A stretch of 64,000 bases of DNA from Pantoea piersonii (GTDB taxonomy: Bacteria; Pseudomonadota; Gammaproteobacteria; Enterobacterales; Enterobacteriaceae): positions 248,001-312,000 of the forward strand of contig NZ_RARB01000005.1 in assembly GCF_003612015.1 (NCBI RefSeq), read 5' to 3'. Every line of letters starts with the position of its first letter. The first letter of the stretch is position 1. This document shows, piece after piece, positions 24,963-34,863 of the stretch. The position numbers and the translations under genes were made by a program. The notes below the pieces were generated by a model that was not told the DNA's origin, did no database searches, and saw only the letters and a list, made by a program, of their open reading frames with translations.

Positions 24963-27542
24963 ATGACTTCTTATGCTCTTCACCCTTACTCTGACGGACG
25001 CGCCCGCGGCCTGGTCAGAAAACCGATGATTATTATGCTGGTTCTGCTCGGCCTCTCTTTTTTCGCCGCGCTGACCGCGCTGCTTTGCGTCGCAGACGAT
25101 CTGAATGATAAAGCGAATCATCGCAGCGGACTGTTGCTGGACAGAGCCTTCGCCAGCCGTGAAGAGAGCATGCGCTTTCACCTGAGCGATAACGCTGAAT
25201 GGGGCGAAGCCTATAACAATCTGCACCGCACCCTTAACCTTGAATGGGCGTGGCAAAAACAGAATCTGGGCAGATCGCTGTTTAACACTTTCAGCTATGA
25301 GGGCGTATTCGTTATTACGCCCGGCGGCCAGACCCGTTACAGCGTGCTCAACGGCACGCTGCAGCAGGAAGATTTTCAGGCGTGGCTGGAGCAGGATCCC
25401 CTTAACGCCCTGAAGCAGCGCCTGCAGCAGAGCGACGGAAAGGCAATATCCTGCCTGGTACGCTCTCACGGTCAGGTTGCGCTGGTCGGCGCCGCCTGGA
25501 TCACCACCGGCGGCGATCGTAGCGTTGCGGAAGTCGCCGGGCCGCCCTCGGTGATGATTTTTGTTGATCGCCTGACGCCTGCGAAGCTGCAGAGCCTGGG
25601 CGCGGAGTATGGTATTCAAAAGCTCAGCTATACCGACGCGCCTGCCAGCGACGCAGAGGAAGGTGACCGCTATGGCATCCCCGCGCTGGGCGGCGCAGTC
25701 ACGCTAAAGTGGCAAAGCGATAATCCCGGCGGCGCGCTGCTCACCTGGCTGCTGCCGCTGCTGGTGCTGATGATGTGCGCCACCTTTTTTTCCGCCGCTA
25801 TGCTCATGCGCAGCGCGCTGCGCAAGGCGCGCAACAGCGACGTCAGCACCTTTCTGCTGGAGCAGAGCCAGCAGGCGCTTGCCGCCAGCGAACAGCGCTT
25901 TCGTGACGTGGCGGAGAGCACCACCGACTGGATCTGGGAAGCGGATGCGCAGCTGCGCTTTACCTGGATTTCCGGACGCTTTCCCGCCGTTACCGGCTAC
26001 CACAGCCAGGACTGGCTGCAACAGCCGCTGCACGCCTTTTTGCTCGATGATGACGACCTACTGGATCGCCTGACGCAGCGGGAGCAGCCCGGCGAGCCGC
26101 TGACGCTCTTGCGCTGTCGTTACCGATCTGCGCAGCAGCATATTCGCTTCTGCAATCTGACGCTGCGGCCCGTGACGCTGGCGCAGGGCAAAGAGGGGTA
26201 TCGCGGCACCGCTACCGACGTCACGCTGGAGGTTGAGGCGGAAGCGCGTGTCCGCTATCTCTCGCAGTTCGATGAGCTGACCGGCTTGCCCAACCGCGCG
26301 CAGATGAACGCCTGCCTGGCGGGCAAGCTCAACGGCGCGCTGCAAAGCGACAGGCCGCTGGCGGTGATTATGATCGACCTGGACAAATTTAAGCCGGTTA
26401 ACGATCTCTACGGCCATGCCGCAGGCGACAGCGTGCTGCATGAGGTCTCGGCGCGCTTCAACGCCTGCCTGAAAGATGCCGGCATGACCGCCCGTCTCGG
26501 CGGCGATGAGTTTGTCATGCTCGTCTCTGACATCCCTACCCGCGAAGAGATTAGCGATCTTTGCAGCCGCATCATTACTCAAATCAATCAGCCCTTCGCC
26601 ATTAACGGCGGCGAAGTCTTTATCGGCGCCAGTCTGGGCGTCGCGCTGGCGCCGCAGGATGGCACCAACCCCGGCGATCTGCTGCGCTATGCGGATATCG
26701 CGCTCTATAAGGCGAAAAACACCGGACGCAATAACTGGGTCTTTTACCAGCGCGACATGGGAGAGAAGATCGTGCAGCGTCGCGAGATGGAGCGTGAGCT
26801 GCGTGAAGCGATCCACAGCGATCAGCTGCGGCTCGCCTGGCAGCCGCGCTACGATGTGCGCACCGCGCGCGTTACCGCCGTCGAGGCGCTGGTGCGCTGG
26901 CACCACAAGCAGCACGGCGTGCTGATGCCCGATCAGTTTATTCCGCTGGCGGAGGAGACCGGGCTGATCAGCGCGCTGAGCGACTGGGTGCTGCTGCGGG
27001 CCTGCGAAGATACGCACCGCGAGCTGCCAGGACTGGCGGTGTCAGTTAACCTCTCCGCAGTGGAATTCAGCGATAAGGGCTTGCCGAGGCGCATCCGCGC
27101 CGCGCTGGATGCCACGGGGCTGCCGAGCAGCCGCCTGGAGATCGAGGTCACGGAGAGCGCCATGCTGCAGGACCCCGAAACCACCCTTGAGATTATGCAG
27201 GCGATCAAGGCGCTGGGCGTGAAGTTTCTGATCGACGATTTCGGCACCGGCTATGCCTCGCTGAACTATCTGCGCACCTTTCCGTTCGACGGCATCAAGA
27301 TTGATAAATCGTTTATCTTTCCGCTTAACGATTCCTCGCAGGCGCGAAAGATAGTCCAGAACATGGTGGGGCTTGGCAAAGCCTATTCGCTGAGCATCAC
27401 CGCGGAAGGCGTCGAAACCGCCTGTCAGATGGAGCAGCTCAAGGAGATGGAGTGCGACGGCCTGCAGGGTTATTACATCGGAAAACCTCAGCCGCTGGCG
27501 CAAATTGCTGAAACCTACTGCGCCACGTCATCCTCCTCTTAA
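24963..27542 (+). CDS. GGDEF-EAL c-di-GMP enzyme with periplasmic sensor and PAS domain
   Basis: An 859-residue protein from ATG 24963. A TTG at 24894 is open but would lie inside the FliA -10 motif. Layout: membrane helix (about 20-45), a CHASE4-like extracytoplasmic domain (about 48-255, with FHLSDNAEWGEAY), a second helix (about 258-282), a PAS domain (about 300-420), GGDEF with RLGGDEF intact (about 513-517), and EAL with VEALVRW (about 640) plus DDFGTGYASLNYL. Both catalytic motifs are complete, so it could make or degrade c-di-GMP, or use one domain to regulate the other. Its placement behind a FliA-like -10 ties c-di-GMP turnover to motility. It ends three bases before the convergent cyclase gene. 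Confidence 0.93.
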   Translation: MTSYALHPYSDGRARGLVRKPMIIMLVLLGLSFFAALTALLCVADDLNDKANHRSGLLLDRAFASREESMRFHLSDNAEWGEAYNNLHRTLNLEWAWQKQNLGRSLFNTFSYEGVFVITPGGQTRYSVLNGTLQQEDFQAWLEQDPLNALKQRLQQSDGKAISCLVRSHGQVALVGAAWITTGGDRSVAEVAGPPSVMIFVDRLTPAKLQSLGAEYGIQKLSYTDAPASDAEEGDRYGIPALGGAVTLKWQSDNPGGALLTWLLPLLVLMMCATFFSAAMLMRSALRKARNSDVSTFLLEQSQQALAASEQRFRDVAESTTDWIWEADAQLRFTWISGRFPAVTGYHSQDWLQQPLHAFLLDDDDLLDRLTQREQPGEPLTLLRCRYRSAQQHIRFCNLTLRPVTLAQGKEGYRGTATDVTLEVEAEARVRYLSQFDELTGLPNRAQMNACLAGKLNGALQSDRPLAVIMIDLDKFKPVNDLYGHAAGDSVLHEVSARFNACLKDAGMTARLGGDEFVMLVSDIPTREEISDLCSRIITQINQPFAINGGEVFIGASLGVALAPQDGTNPGDLLRYADIALYKAKNTGRNNWVFYQRDMGEKIVQRREMERELREAIHSDQLRLAWQPRYDVRTARVTAVEALVRWHHKQHGVLMPDQFIPLAEETGLISALSDWVLLRACEDTHRELPGLAVSVNLSAVEFSDKGLPRRIRAALDATGLPSSRLEIEVTESAMLQDPETTLEIMQAIKALGVKFLIDDFGTGYASLNYLRTFPFDGIKIDKSFIFPLNDSSQARKIVQNMVGLGKAYSLSITAEGVETACQMEQLKEMECDGLQGYYIGKPQPLAQIAETYCATSSSS

Positions 27543-27545
27543 CGC

Positions 27546-29093
27546 TTAAGCGCAACGCCTCGCCTGGTTGCGCCCGCTATGTTTCGCCAGATAGAGCGCC
27601 TCGTCCGCCTGCTCGATCAGCGCCTGCGGCTCCGGGCGGTCTTTTTCCGGCAGAAAAGTGGCGCATCCCGCGCTCAGGGTGACATGGGCGGCGATGGAAG
27701 AGGAGTCATGCGGAATATTACGCGCGCTGACCGCCTCCACAGCCGCGCTGGCGATATTTAACGCATCCGGCCCCGTCGCGCCGGGCAAAATAATGGCGAA
27801 CTCTTCGCCGCCATATCTCGCCACCTTGTCGGTACTGCGCAGCGGCAGCGCTTTCAGCGCGCTGGCGACCGCCTTCAGACAGGCATCGCCAGCAACATGG
27901 CCGTAGGTGTCGTTGTAACGTTTGAAATAGTCGATATCCATCAGGATGAGCGACACCTGCTGATTTTTTTCCGCCGCGTCGAGCAGGCTTTGCTGTAAAA
28001 ACAGATCGAACTGGCGGCGGTTCGCCAGCCCGGTCAGGCCGTCGGCGTGCGCCAGGTTTTCCAGCGAAAGATTAGCCGCCGTCAGCTCGTCGCGCAGGCG
28101 AGTCAGCTCCTGCTGATAGCGCAGACTGCGTCTCGCCTGACCAAGAATATAAGCGCCAAGCAGCATAATCCCCGCCAGCAACGCCAGATCGAACAGTACA
28201 TATTCAACCTGCCCTTTAAGCCACTTTTTCAGCAGGTCGTGTTTATCGTAGCCTGCCGCCACCACCAGCCCATAGCGCTCGGCGCGGGCAAAACCGAAAA
28301 TACGCGCCTTGCCGTCCAGCGCCGCCCGCCACTGGCCGCTTCCCTTATCCGAGCTGGAGAGCATGGCCTGAAAAAGATGGCTGGATGAGAGGTTTTTGCC
28401 AATAAAGCTGTCGGGCATCGGCCTCGCATAGAGCACCGTGCTGTCCGCCAGCATCAGCACCAGGACATCCTGCGGGCCCAGCTCATAGTAACTGTAGTAG
28501 TGACGAAAATAGTCGACCCGAATGGTGGCGAGCAAAATGCCGTTGAAGCCGCCAGAAAGGTCATTGACGCGCAGCGATACCGGTATCACCAGCTCGCCGG
28601 TGCTGCGGCTGCGCAGCACCGGCCCGATATGCACGCTGTCACGCGGATTCACGCGGTGAAAGTGGAAATATTCGCGGTCGGCGTTATTAATTCCTTTGGG
28701 GATGTGCGCCGCAGAAGTGGCGAGCCATTTTCCATCGGCGCTGTAGTAAAAGAGACCGTGTAGCTGCGGTAGTCGGCTCGCCAGCTCCTGCATGGTATGG
28801 CTGAGTGCGGCGTTGTCGACGCCAGTCGCCATCTGGCTCATCAGCTGATGCTGCACCTGACGTAATGACAGCTCCGTCTGCAATATGGTGTCATCCGCCT
28901 GGCGCGCCTGGGATACAGAAAGGTTTTCCGCCATCTGTTCAGCCTGAATAATGGTATCGCGCCAGGCTTCACGCATTGTCCAGAGGTTAAGCCCGATAAC
29001 CGCCAGCGTGAGCACCAGCCCGGCCAGCGCGATGCTTCTGGGCAGCGAGCGATTTAACGCTATCGCTCGATCGCTTCTCCTTTTCAGTTTCAT
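27546..29093 (-). CDS. Membrane diguanylate cyclase with periplasmic CACHE-like sensor
   Basis: A 515-residue protein. Two membrane helices (about 20-42 and 295-315) bracket a periplasmic double-CACHE-like domain carrying LHGLFYYSADGKWLATSA and DREYFHFHRVN, a small-molecule sensing fold. The C-terminal GGDEF domain has the active GGEEF form (428-432), with LTGLANRR and the DIDYFKRYND metal site. It should synthesise c-di-GMP from GTP. I do not see the RxxD inhibitory site in its usual place (the segment before GGEEF reads TDKVARYG), so product inhibition may be absent. GAGGCGGGAC precedes the ATG. Confidence 0.92.
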   Translation of the reverse strand: MKLKRRSDRAIALNRSLPRSIALAGLVLTLAVIGLNLWTMREAWRDTIIQAEQMAENLSVSQARQADDTILQTELSLRQVQHQLMSQMATGVDNAALSHTMQELASRLPQLHGLFYYSADGKWLATSAAHIPKGINNADREYFHFHRVNPRDSVHIGPVLRSRSTGELVIPVSLRVNDLSGGFNGILLATIRVDYFRHYYSYYELGPQDVLVLMLADSTVLYARPMPDSFIGKNLSSSHLFQAMLSSSDKGSGQWRAALDGKARIFGFARAERYGLVVAAGYDKHDLLKKWLKGQVEYVLFDLALLAGIMLLGAYILGQARRSLRYQQELTRLRDELTAANLSLENLAHADGLTGLANRRQFDLFLQQSLLDAAEKNQQVSLILMDIDYFKRYNDTYGHVAGDACLKAVASALKALPLRSTDKVARYGGEEFAIILPGATGPDALNIASAAVEAVSARNIPHDSSSIAAHVTLSAGCATFLPEKDRPEPQALIEQADEALYLAKHSGRNQARRCA

Positions 29094-29417
29094 GTCCCGC
29101 CTCTCTGAAATACTTCTGATAAGTTAAGCATACAGAAGCCTTAACGCGCAGTAAGCAGAGCGGGCTTCTGCGAGTCGGCGGTGAGGGCGCGGCGCATCAC
29201 TTCCTTAAGATCAAAATCAACAGCTTAAATAAAATATTCACATTTCATCTCGTTACTCGCTAAGTCGCTAATTCCAAAGGACACCTGCACCCGAAAAAGC
29301 CAAACGGTAAGTAAAACAATATTTTATGCTGTATTAATTTCGCGGCGACAGGTTCAGACTGGATATTCATCCACTGTGCGAAGCGGTGGCTATTCGCTCT
29401 CCGTTCAAGGACAGCAT
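29094..29417. promoter_or_regulatory. Divergent interval between cyclase and MerR-like regulator
   Basis: This 324-bp interval must carry both promoters. It is AT-rich around 29215-29340. I found no FliA -10 motif, which separates these two genes from the three FliA-linked ones to the left, and no convincing operator palindrome. Confidence 0.4.
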
Positions 29418-30176
29418 ATGACCTACTCATCTGAAACCATCTGCGCGATATCGGGAGCCGCTCTTCTTAATCTGAAGCGCTGGTACCGTAGCGGATTCAT
29501 TAATAAATATGTATCCGGTAACGAATGGTCTGAGGCGCAGCTTCAGGACGTGCTGGATATGACACGTCTTACCAGCCAGGGTGCCACCATCCGCGAGATC
29601 AGAGCCGCGCAGGAGACCGAGCGCCCGTTGCGTACCGGCGGCTGGGCGGCGCGACGCGGCGATATGCTCTGGCAGCTGGAATATGGCAGCGAGCAGTCGC
29701 TGAACGTATTACTGCGCAAGCTCGCCAGTAACTTTACCGGCGACGATTTCGTGTTACAGCTTCTGCTGCCGCTCAATCAGTGGCTGCGCGACGACGTGCG
29801 CGCTGGCGCAGGCCGACGCAGAGAGCGCTTTCACCGCCTGATTGTCGCCCATGCGGGCAGCGCGATGCGTAACGCTACGCGCACCGCCGCCGTCCCGCTG
29901 CTGCTGGAAAGCCTGAGCGAACAAAATAAAACCGAGATCTGGCTGGAGGCGATCAGACTGAGCCGCCAGGGTTTCTGCGTCGAAGTCCGGCATTTTAGCG
30001 CCGTCCATCAGCCCGCCTCTTCTCATCAGCATCATCTTTTATGGTGTGGCGCAGGCCTGACGGAGCTGATGCATCAGCACTATATGACGTATCTGGATAA
30101 AGGCCATCCGGTATTGCTCTGTGGCCCCGATCGCCGTGTCCACCATCTCTTTCCGCAAGTGCCCGCGGTCGCCTGA
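29418..30176 (+). CDS. MlrA/YcgE-like MerR-family regulator
   Basis: A 252-residue protein started at ATG 29418 (AAGGA six bases upstream; a GTG at 29376 has none). The N-terminal MerR-type helix-turn-helix (about 1-70) reads SETICAISGAALLNLKRWYRSGFI. The C-terminal half looks like the B12-binding-fold region of MlrA-like proteins but without an obvious DxHxxG cobalamin motif. In E. coli, MlrA and its paralogue BluR link c-di-GMP or light signals to curli and biofilm genes. Its position divergent from a diguanylate cyclase fits such a role. A specific orthology is not claimed. Confidence 0.75.
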   Translation: MTYSSETICAISGAALLNLKRWYRSGFINKYVSGNEWSEAQLQDVLDMTRLTSQGATIREIRAAQETERPLRTGGWAARRGDMLWQLEYGSEQSLNVLLRKLASNFTGDDFVLQLLLPLNQWLRDDVRAGAGRRRERFHRLIVAHAGSAMRNATRTAAVPLLLESLSEQNKTEIWLEAIRLSRQGFCVEVRHFSAVHQPASSHQHHLLWCGAGLTELMHQHYMTYLDKGHPVLLCGPDRRVHHLFPQVPAVA

Positions 30177-30272
30177 GCGGCCGCCTTCCCTCTTTTACCT
30201 GCCGTTATCTTCAGACGCTGAATCAGGCTGTAACGATTACACTTACTGAGTCCCTTTCACCAGGAGGTTATT

Positions 30273-31136
30273 ATGTCTCAGGTTCCCCTTCGCTATCGTC
30301 TTGGCGATGATGAGGTCGGCCGTGTGGGTTATGGCGCGATGCAGCTAGCGGGTCCCGGCGTCTTTGGCCCGCCCAAAGACGAGGCGCGTGCGCTACAGGT
30401 GCTGCGCGATGCCATCGCGGCAGGCGTTCGTCATATCGACACCAGCGATTTTTACGGCCCGCATCTGACCAATCAGCTGATCAAAAAGGCGCTGCATCCC
30501 TATCCTGAAGATCTGATTATCGTTACCAAAGTTGGCGCGCGACGCGATGAAAAAGGGGGCTGGCTACCCGCGTTTTCTCCCGACGAGCTGGTTAGCGCGG
30601 TAGAAGACAACCTGCGCAATCTCGATCTCGGCGTGCTTGAAGTCGTGAATTTGCGCAGCATGATCAACCCACAAAAACCGGTCGAAGGCTCGCTGATGCC
30701 GCAGCTTAACGCGCTGATTGAATTAAAAGAGCAAGGGGTGATCCGCCATATCGGGCTGAGCAACGTCACCGCGCGTCAGGTGGAAGAGGCGCAACAGCTG
30801 ACTGAGATCGCCTGCGTGCAGAATCTCTATAATCTTGCTAATCGCGAGGATGATGCCCTTATCGACAAGCTCGCCGCACAAGGCATTCCCTATGTGCCCT
30901 TCTTTCCGCTCGGCGGCTTCACGCCGTTGCAGTCTACTCAGCTGACCCAGGTGGCGCAGCAGCTTAACGCTACGCCGATGCAGGTGGCGCTTGCCTGGCT
31001 GCTGCAACGTTCGCCCAATATTCTGCTGATTCCCGGCACCTCGTCGCCTGAGCATTTGCGGGAGAATCTGGCGGCGGCGCAGCTAACGCTGCCCGACGAT
31101 GCGCTGGAAATACTTAATGGTATAGGTAAAAAATAG
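30273..31136 (+). CDS. pdxI: Pyridoxal reductase-like aldo/keto reductase (YdbC/PdxI)
   Basis: A 287-residue aldo/keto reductase of the YdbC type, which in E. coli reduces pyridoxal to pyridoxine with NADPH for vitamin B6 salvage. Visible motifs are GYGAMQLAGPGVFGPP, HIDTSDFYG (catalytic Asp and Tyr) and VTKVGARR (catalytic Lys). The usual catalytic His position reads VVNLRSM, so Asn seems to replace His; I believe this is characteristic of the YdbC branch but could not check. AGGAGG is five bases before the ATG, and a bidirectional terminator overlaps the stop codon. Confidence 0.82.
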   Translation: MSQVPLRYRLGDDEVGRVGYGAMQLAGPGVFGPPKDEARALQVLRDAIAAGVRHIDTSDFYGPHLTNQLIKKALHPYPEDLIIVTKVGARRDEKGGWLPAFSPDELVSAVEDNLRNLDLGVLEVVNLRSMINPQKPVEGSLMPQLNALIELKEQGVIRHIGLSNVTARQVEEAQQLTEIACVQNLYNLANREDDALIDKLAAQGIPYVPFFPLGGFTPLQSTQLTQVAQQLNATPMQVALAWLLQRSPNILLIPGTSSPEHLRENLAAAQLTLPDDALEILNGIGKK

Positions 31137-31158
31137 GCCGCTTGCGCGGCCTTTTTAT
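31136..31158. terminator. Bidirectional terminator between pdxI and ydeP
   Basis: GGCCGC-TTGC-GCGGCC is followed by TTTTTATT on the plus strand, and on the minus strand by TATTTTTTA, so it can end transcription from both convergent genes. Confidence 0.85.
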
Positions 31159-31160
31159 TG

Positions 31161-33485
31161 TTACCGTAGAGCGCCTGAGGTCTCGACAGGCGCTTCGCAC
31201 AGCTCCAGCTCGACCGGAATGCTCTTATAAGCGGGGATACCGCTCTCGGTATCATGGCTGTCGAGCGGCACCATCACGTTGGCTTCCGGGTAGTAAGCCG
31301 CAACCGAACCAGGGGCCATGTCATACACCACCACGGTAAGGTTATCGAGCCGCCGCCCGGTGCGGTTGCCCTCAGGATCGAGCGCCACCATATTCACTTT
31401 ATCGCCGACGCGGAACTGACGTTTTTCCGCTTCGTCCGCCGCCATAAACAGCACATCGCGACGACCGGTCACGCCGCGATAGCGATCGTTAAGGCCATAG
31501 AGCGTAGTATTGTACTGATCGTGGCTGCGCAGCGTCGTCAGCACCAGATCGTGGCACTTCAGCGAGCGCGGATCTTCATTGATCCCCTGCATCACCTTAA
31601 ACTGCGCCTTGCCGCTCGGCGTCAGCCATTTACGCTGCGAGGCCGCCACCGGCAGGCGGAAGCCGCCCGGCGTCATGATGCGGTTGTTGAAATCGTCAAA
31701 CCCAGGGATAACCGCCTCGATAGCGTCGCGGATAAAGCTGTAGTCGCCAATCATCTTATCCCAGTCGACGCGCGAGTTGCGCAGGGTGGCTTTCGCCAGC
31801 GAGGCGACCAGTGCCGGCTCCGATTTCAGATAGGGCGAGGCGGGCTTCAGCGTGCCGCGCGAGGCGTGCACCATCGACATAGAATCCTCTACCGTCACGC
31901 TCTGCTCACCAGACGCCTGGCGATCGATTTCGGTGCGCCCCAGCACCGGGAACAGATAGTTATGTTTGCCAAGCAGCAGATGCGAACGATTGAGCTTGGT
32001 TGCCATATGCACCACCAGGTCGAGCTTGCGCATCGCCTCGAACGTGACCTGCGGATCGGAGATCGCCTCCGCCAGGTTGCCGCCCAGACAGAGCAGCGCT
32101 TTGGCTTTGCCGTCGCGCATCGCCTGGATGGCGGCAACCGCGCCATGCCCATGCTTCTGCGGCGGTTTGAATCCAAAGACTTTTTCAATATTGTCCAGCA
32201 TCCACTGCGGCGGGATTTCGGTGATGCCGACGGTACGATCGCCCTGAACGTTGGAGTGACCGCGTAACGGACAGATACCTGCGCCGCGCTTGCCGATATT
32301 GCCGCGCATCAGCAGCAGGTTAGCGATCTGCTGAACATTTTGCGTGCCGTACTGATGCTGGGTAATCCCCATGCCGTAACAGATGATGGTGTTTTCCGCG
32401 TCGGCGTAGAGATGCGCAATATTTTGAATCTCTTCAAGCTCCATGCCGGAGACTTTCAGGATATGCGACCAGTCGGTCGCCTCAAGGTCCGCTTTCAGCG
32501 CCTCAAAGCCTTCGGTATGTTCGCTGATGAAACTTTCATCCAGCACGCCCGGCTCACCCGCCGCCAGCGCCTTTTCATGCATCGCCAGCAGGCACTTCAT
32601 GACGCCCTTCAGCATCGCGGCGTCGCCGCCGACGCGAACTTTATAATAGGTGGACGCCAGCTGCGTCGATCCCATCGACAGCATTTCGATCGGGCTTTGC
32701 GGCGAGGTAAAACGCTCAAGGCCGCGCTCGCGCAGCGGATTGATCGCCACGATCGTTTTGCCGCGTTTCGAAACGTCGCGCAGCGTTGCCAGCATGCGCG
32801 GATGGTTGGTGCCTGGGTTATGGCCGATACAGAGCACTAAATCGCAGTGATCGAAATCTTCCAGCTCGACGGTGCCTTTGCCCACGCCGATTGATTGCGG
32901 CAGCCCGACGCTGGTCGGTTCGTGACACATATTCGAGCAGTCGGGGAAGTTATTGGTGCCATATTCACGCGCGAACAGCTGCCAGAGGAAGGCCGCTTCA
33001 TTGGAAGCGCGGCCCGAGGTATAGAATTCGACGCTGTCGGGATCGTCATAGCTTCGCAGCAGTGCGCCGATTTCGTTAAAGGCAGTTTCCCATTCAATGG
33101 GCTGGTAGGTATCGCTGGCCGCGTCATATTTCATCGGGTGCGTCAGTCGCCCCTCGCCTTCCAGCTCAAAGGCGTTGCGATGCCACAGCTCGCTGACGGT
33201 ATGGGCAGCGAAAAATTCTGGCGTGGTGCGCTTGCTGGTCGCTTCCCAGGAGACCGCTTTGGCGCCGTTTTCGCAAAATTCAAATGAGGAGCGGTGCTGT
33301 GGGTCGGGCCAGGCGCAGCCCGGGCAATCGAATCCTTCCGGCTGGTTAACTTTAAAGAGCGCTATCACATCCTGCTTAACCGACATCTGACCGCGAATCG
33401 CATCCGCTACCGCTTTCAGCGCGCCCCAGCCCCCTGCCGAACCGCCATAAGGCGCAATACCAATATTTCTGTTTTGATGTTTCAT
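31161..33485 (-). CDS. ydeP: YdeP/FdhF-family molybdopterin oxidoreductase
   Basis: A 774-residue cytoplasmic protein of the FdhF/YdeP family, related to formate dehydrogenase and nitrate reductase catalytic subunits. CPGCAWPDP near residue 54 stands where the N-terminal iron-sulphur cluster site would be. Typical cofactor segments include [35 protein letters not shown] and the C-terminal TPSGKAQF and DQYNTTLYG. In E. coli YdeP is linked to acid resistance, but its substrate is not known to me. There is no Tat signal. The gene stands alone, ends at a shared terminator with pdxI, and follows the DUF4865 operon by about 90 bp. Confidence 0.88.
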   Translation of the reverse strand: MKHQNRNIGIAPYGGSAGGWGALKAVADAIRGQMSVKQDVIALFKVNQPEGFDCPGCAWPDPQHRSSFEFCENGAKAVSWEATSKRTTPEFFAAHTVSELWHRNAFELEGEGRLTHPMKYDAASDTYQPIEWETAFNEIGALLRSYDDPDSVEFYTSGRASNEAAFLWQLFAREYGTNNFPDCSNMCHEPTSVGLPQSIGVGKGTVELEDFDHCDLVLCIGHNPGTNHPRMLATLRDVSKRGKTIVAINPLRERGLERFTSPQSPIEMLSMGSTQLASTYYKVRVGGDAAMLKGVMKCLLAMHEKALAAGEPGVLDESFISEHTEGFEALKADLEATDWSHILKVSGMELEEIQNIAHLYADAENTIICYGMGITQHQYGTQNVQQIANLLLMRGNIGKRGAGICPLRGHSNVQGDRTVGITEIPPQWMLDNIEKVFGFKPPQKHGHGAVAAIQAMRDGKAKALLCLGGNLAEAISDPQVTFEAMRKLDLVVHMATKLNRSHLLLGKHNYLFPVLGRTEIDRQASGEQSVTVEDSMSMVHASRGTLKPASPYLKSEPALVASLAKATLRNSRVDWDKMIGDYSFIRDAIEAVIPGFDDFNNRIMTPGGFRLPVAASQRKWLTPSGKAQFKVMQGINEDPRSLKCHDLVLTTLRSHDQYNTTLYGLNDRYRGVTGRRDVLFMAADEAEKRQFRVGDKVNMVALDPEGNRTGRRLDNLTVVVYDMAPGSVAAYYPEANVMVPLDSHDTESGIPAYKSIPVELELCEAPVETSGALR

Positions 33486-33578
33486 ATGACGTTGCTCTCC
33501 AGTGCTAAACCTTTTTAGCGTAGGCGAGCAGACTGCGACTGCGGCGGCAGCAAAGCTAAAGATGTTAAATTTTTTCTT

Positions 33579-34106
33579 TCAGGATGTTACCGCGTTTCGT
33601 ATAACAGGCTTGCCGCAGGCCAGGTAGCCGATACGATAGAGGTCGCCCGGCACTACTGGCATCTCGCTGGCGAAATCGACCTGAAGCAATGACTGGCCCG
33701 AAATATCCCAGCCCACCAGCGCCGCTTCCAGATCCAATGCGCTCAGGTCGCTATAGGGTGCCACCGGCACAGGCCGCAGCGTGACAAAACGCGCATCACG
33801 CAGCGTCTCGATCGGCGGCGTTTTCATTCCCAGCCAGGTACGGATGGCTGGCCAGCCAAAATCCTGTGCAAGCCTGGCGAAACCGGGGCTTTGTAAAAAC
33901 TGCATTATCCCGGCGGGATCGCGCCAGAGATAGAGCGGCGCGTAACGGTTCTCTTTTGCGCCACAGTCGCGCCGCGCGTAGAGAAAAGCTTTAAATACCA
34001 GGCCGGGGAAGCCATCAAACTTCGCGCCGTTTTCAGCGATGCGCCGCTCAATAATGTCCATGTCGTAGTCTGCCGACAGCGTGAAACGGTATTGCATCAA
34101 AATCAT
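33579..34106 (-). CDS. DUF4865 protein
   Basis: A 175-residue protein of the DUF4865 family (MQYRFTLSADYDMDIIERRI start region). It looks like a dimeric alpha/beta-barrel-type fold with YLWRDPAGIMQFL, but no catalytic motif can be named. The ATG overlaps the tautomerase stop as ATGA and has GGAGG four bases upstream, so it is the third gene of a coupled operon with the CMD-like and tautomerase genes. Such trios beside a LysR gene recur in bacteria, which suggests a shared role in handling a small reactive or aromatic compound. This is inference. Confidence 0.8.
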   Translation of the reverse strand: MILMQYRFTLSADYDMDIIERRIAENGAKFDGFPGLVFKAFLYARRDCGAKENRYAPLYLWRDPAGIMQFLQSPGFARLAQDFGWPAIRTWLGMKTPPIETLRDARFVTLRPVPVAPYSDLSALDLEAALVGWDISGQSLLQVDFASEMPVVPGDLYRIGYLACGKPVIRNAVTS

Positions 34107-34492
34107 AGCGCCTCCTGGGAAAGCATTCTGCCGTTGCTGAAACTCCAGTCGCTCGCGGTGTTGAACTGGATGATCACCATGATGTCGTCAGGATCGATTT
34201 GCAGCTGCTGCGTCAGTCGCTGCGCCAGCGTGCGGCAGAAGGCGGACTTTTGCGCCGCCGAACGCGGCCTCCCGGCCAGCAGCGTAAAGAGGATGAAATC
34301 GTCGCTGCGCGTGCCACTCAGATAGTGTCTGTCATAAATACGCTGCGCGGCGGGCAGCTTTTCCACAATCTGAAAGCGATCTTGTGCAGGAACATCGAAA
34401 GCCTCCACCAGCGTGTTATGCAGGATGTCTGAAATCAACGCGATGCGGGATGCGCTGACGTCCTTATGAAGCGTGATGCGGGTCAGCGGCAT
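34103..34492 (-). CDS. Tautomerase/MIF-superfamily protein
   Basis: A 129-residue protein beginning MPLTRITL. Removal of Met would expose Pro1, the catalytic base of 4-oxalocrotonate tautomerase and MIF-like enzymes. The length equals a fused double beta-alpha-beta unit, with the second half at QKSAFCRTLAQRLTQQLQIDPDDIMVII (about 80-107). AGGAGG precedes the ATG. It overlaps the upstream CMD-like gene by 10 nt and the downstream DUF4865 gene by 4 nt. Confidence 0.82.
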   Translation of the reverse strand: MPLTRITLHKDVSASRIALISDILHNTLVEAFDVPAQDRFQIVEKLPAAQRIYDRHYLSGTRSDDFILFTLLAGRPRSAAQKSAFCRTLAQRLTQQLQIDPDDIMVIIQFNTASDWSFSNGRMLSQEAL

Positions 34493-34815
34493 GGGCTTTC
34501 CTCCTCTGGCAGTTCGTCCTTTGACAAATGGTGCAGCGCAGTCACGGCGGCAGGCCAGCCGGCATAGAAAGCCAGATGGGTAAAGGCCTCGCTCATTTCG
34601 CTACGGCTTATCCCGTTTTCTCCGGCGAAGCGGATATGCCAGGGAAGCTGTTTCTCGCGCCCCAGCGCAGCCAGACACGCCAGCGTAATCAGGCTGCGCT
34701 CGCGCGGCGTCAGAATGCCTCGCTGCCAGATATCGCCGAACAGCAGGTCTTGTGTGATTTCAGCCAGCTTTGGCGATACCTGCGTAAGAGTGTCTCGATC
34801 ACGTGTTTTATTCAT
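34483..34815 (-). CDS. Carboxymuconolactone decarboxylase-like (AhpD fold) protein
   Basis: A 110-residue all-helical protein of the CMD family, with GDIWQRGILTPRERSLITLA and HIRFAGENGISRSEMSEAFTHLAFYAGWPAA. It lacks the CxxC pair of AhpD peroxidase partners (the region reads LACLAALG), so it is closer to the decarboxylase-like branch than to alkylhydroperoxidases. AAGGAG precedes the ATG. It is the first gene of the operon and diverges from a LysR regulator across 98 bp. Confidence 0.83.
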   Translation of the reverse strand: MNKTRDRDTLTQVSPKLAEITQDLLFGDIWQRGILTPRERSLITLACLAALGREKQLPWHIRFAGENGISRSEMSEAFTHLAFYAGWPAAVTALHHLSKDELPEEESPCR

Positions 34816-34863
34816 TGCCGCTCCTTATTTATTGTTCAGCGTCAGTGTCGCCTTCTGCTACTA

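Noticed and set aside
31254-32267. Long plus-strand frame (337 aa) opposite ydeP
   Set aside because: The product is His/Arg/Gln-rich, typical of antisense frames in GC-rich genes, and ydeP on the minus strand is unmistakable.
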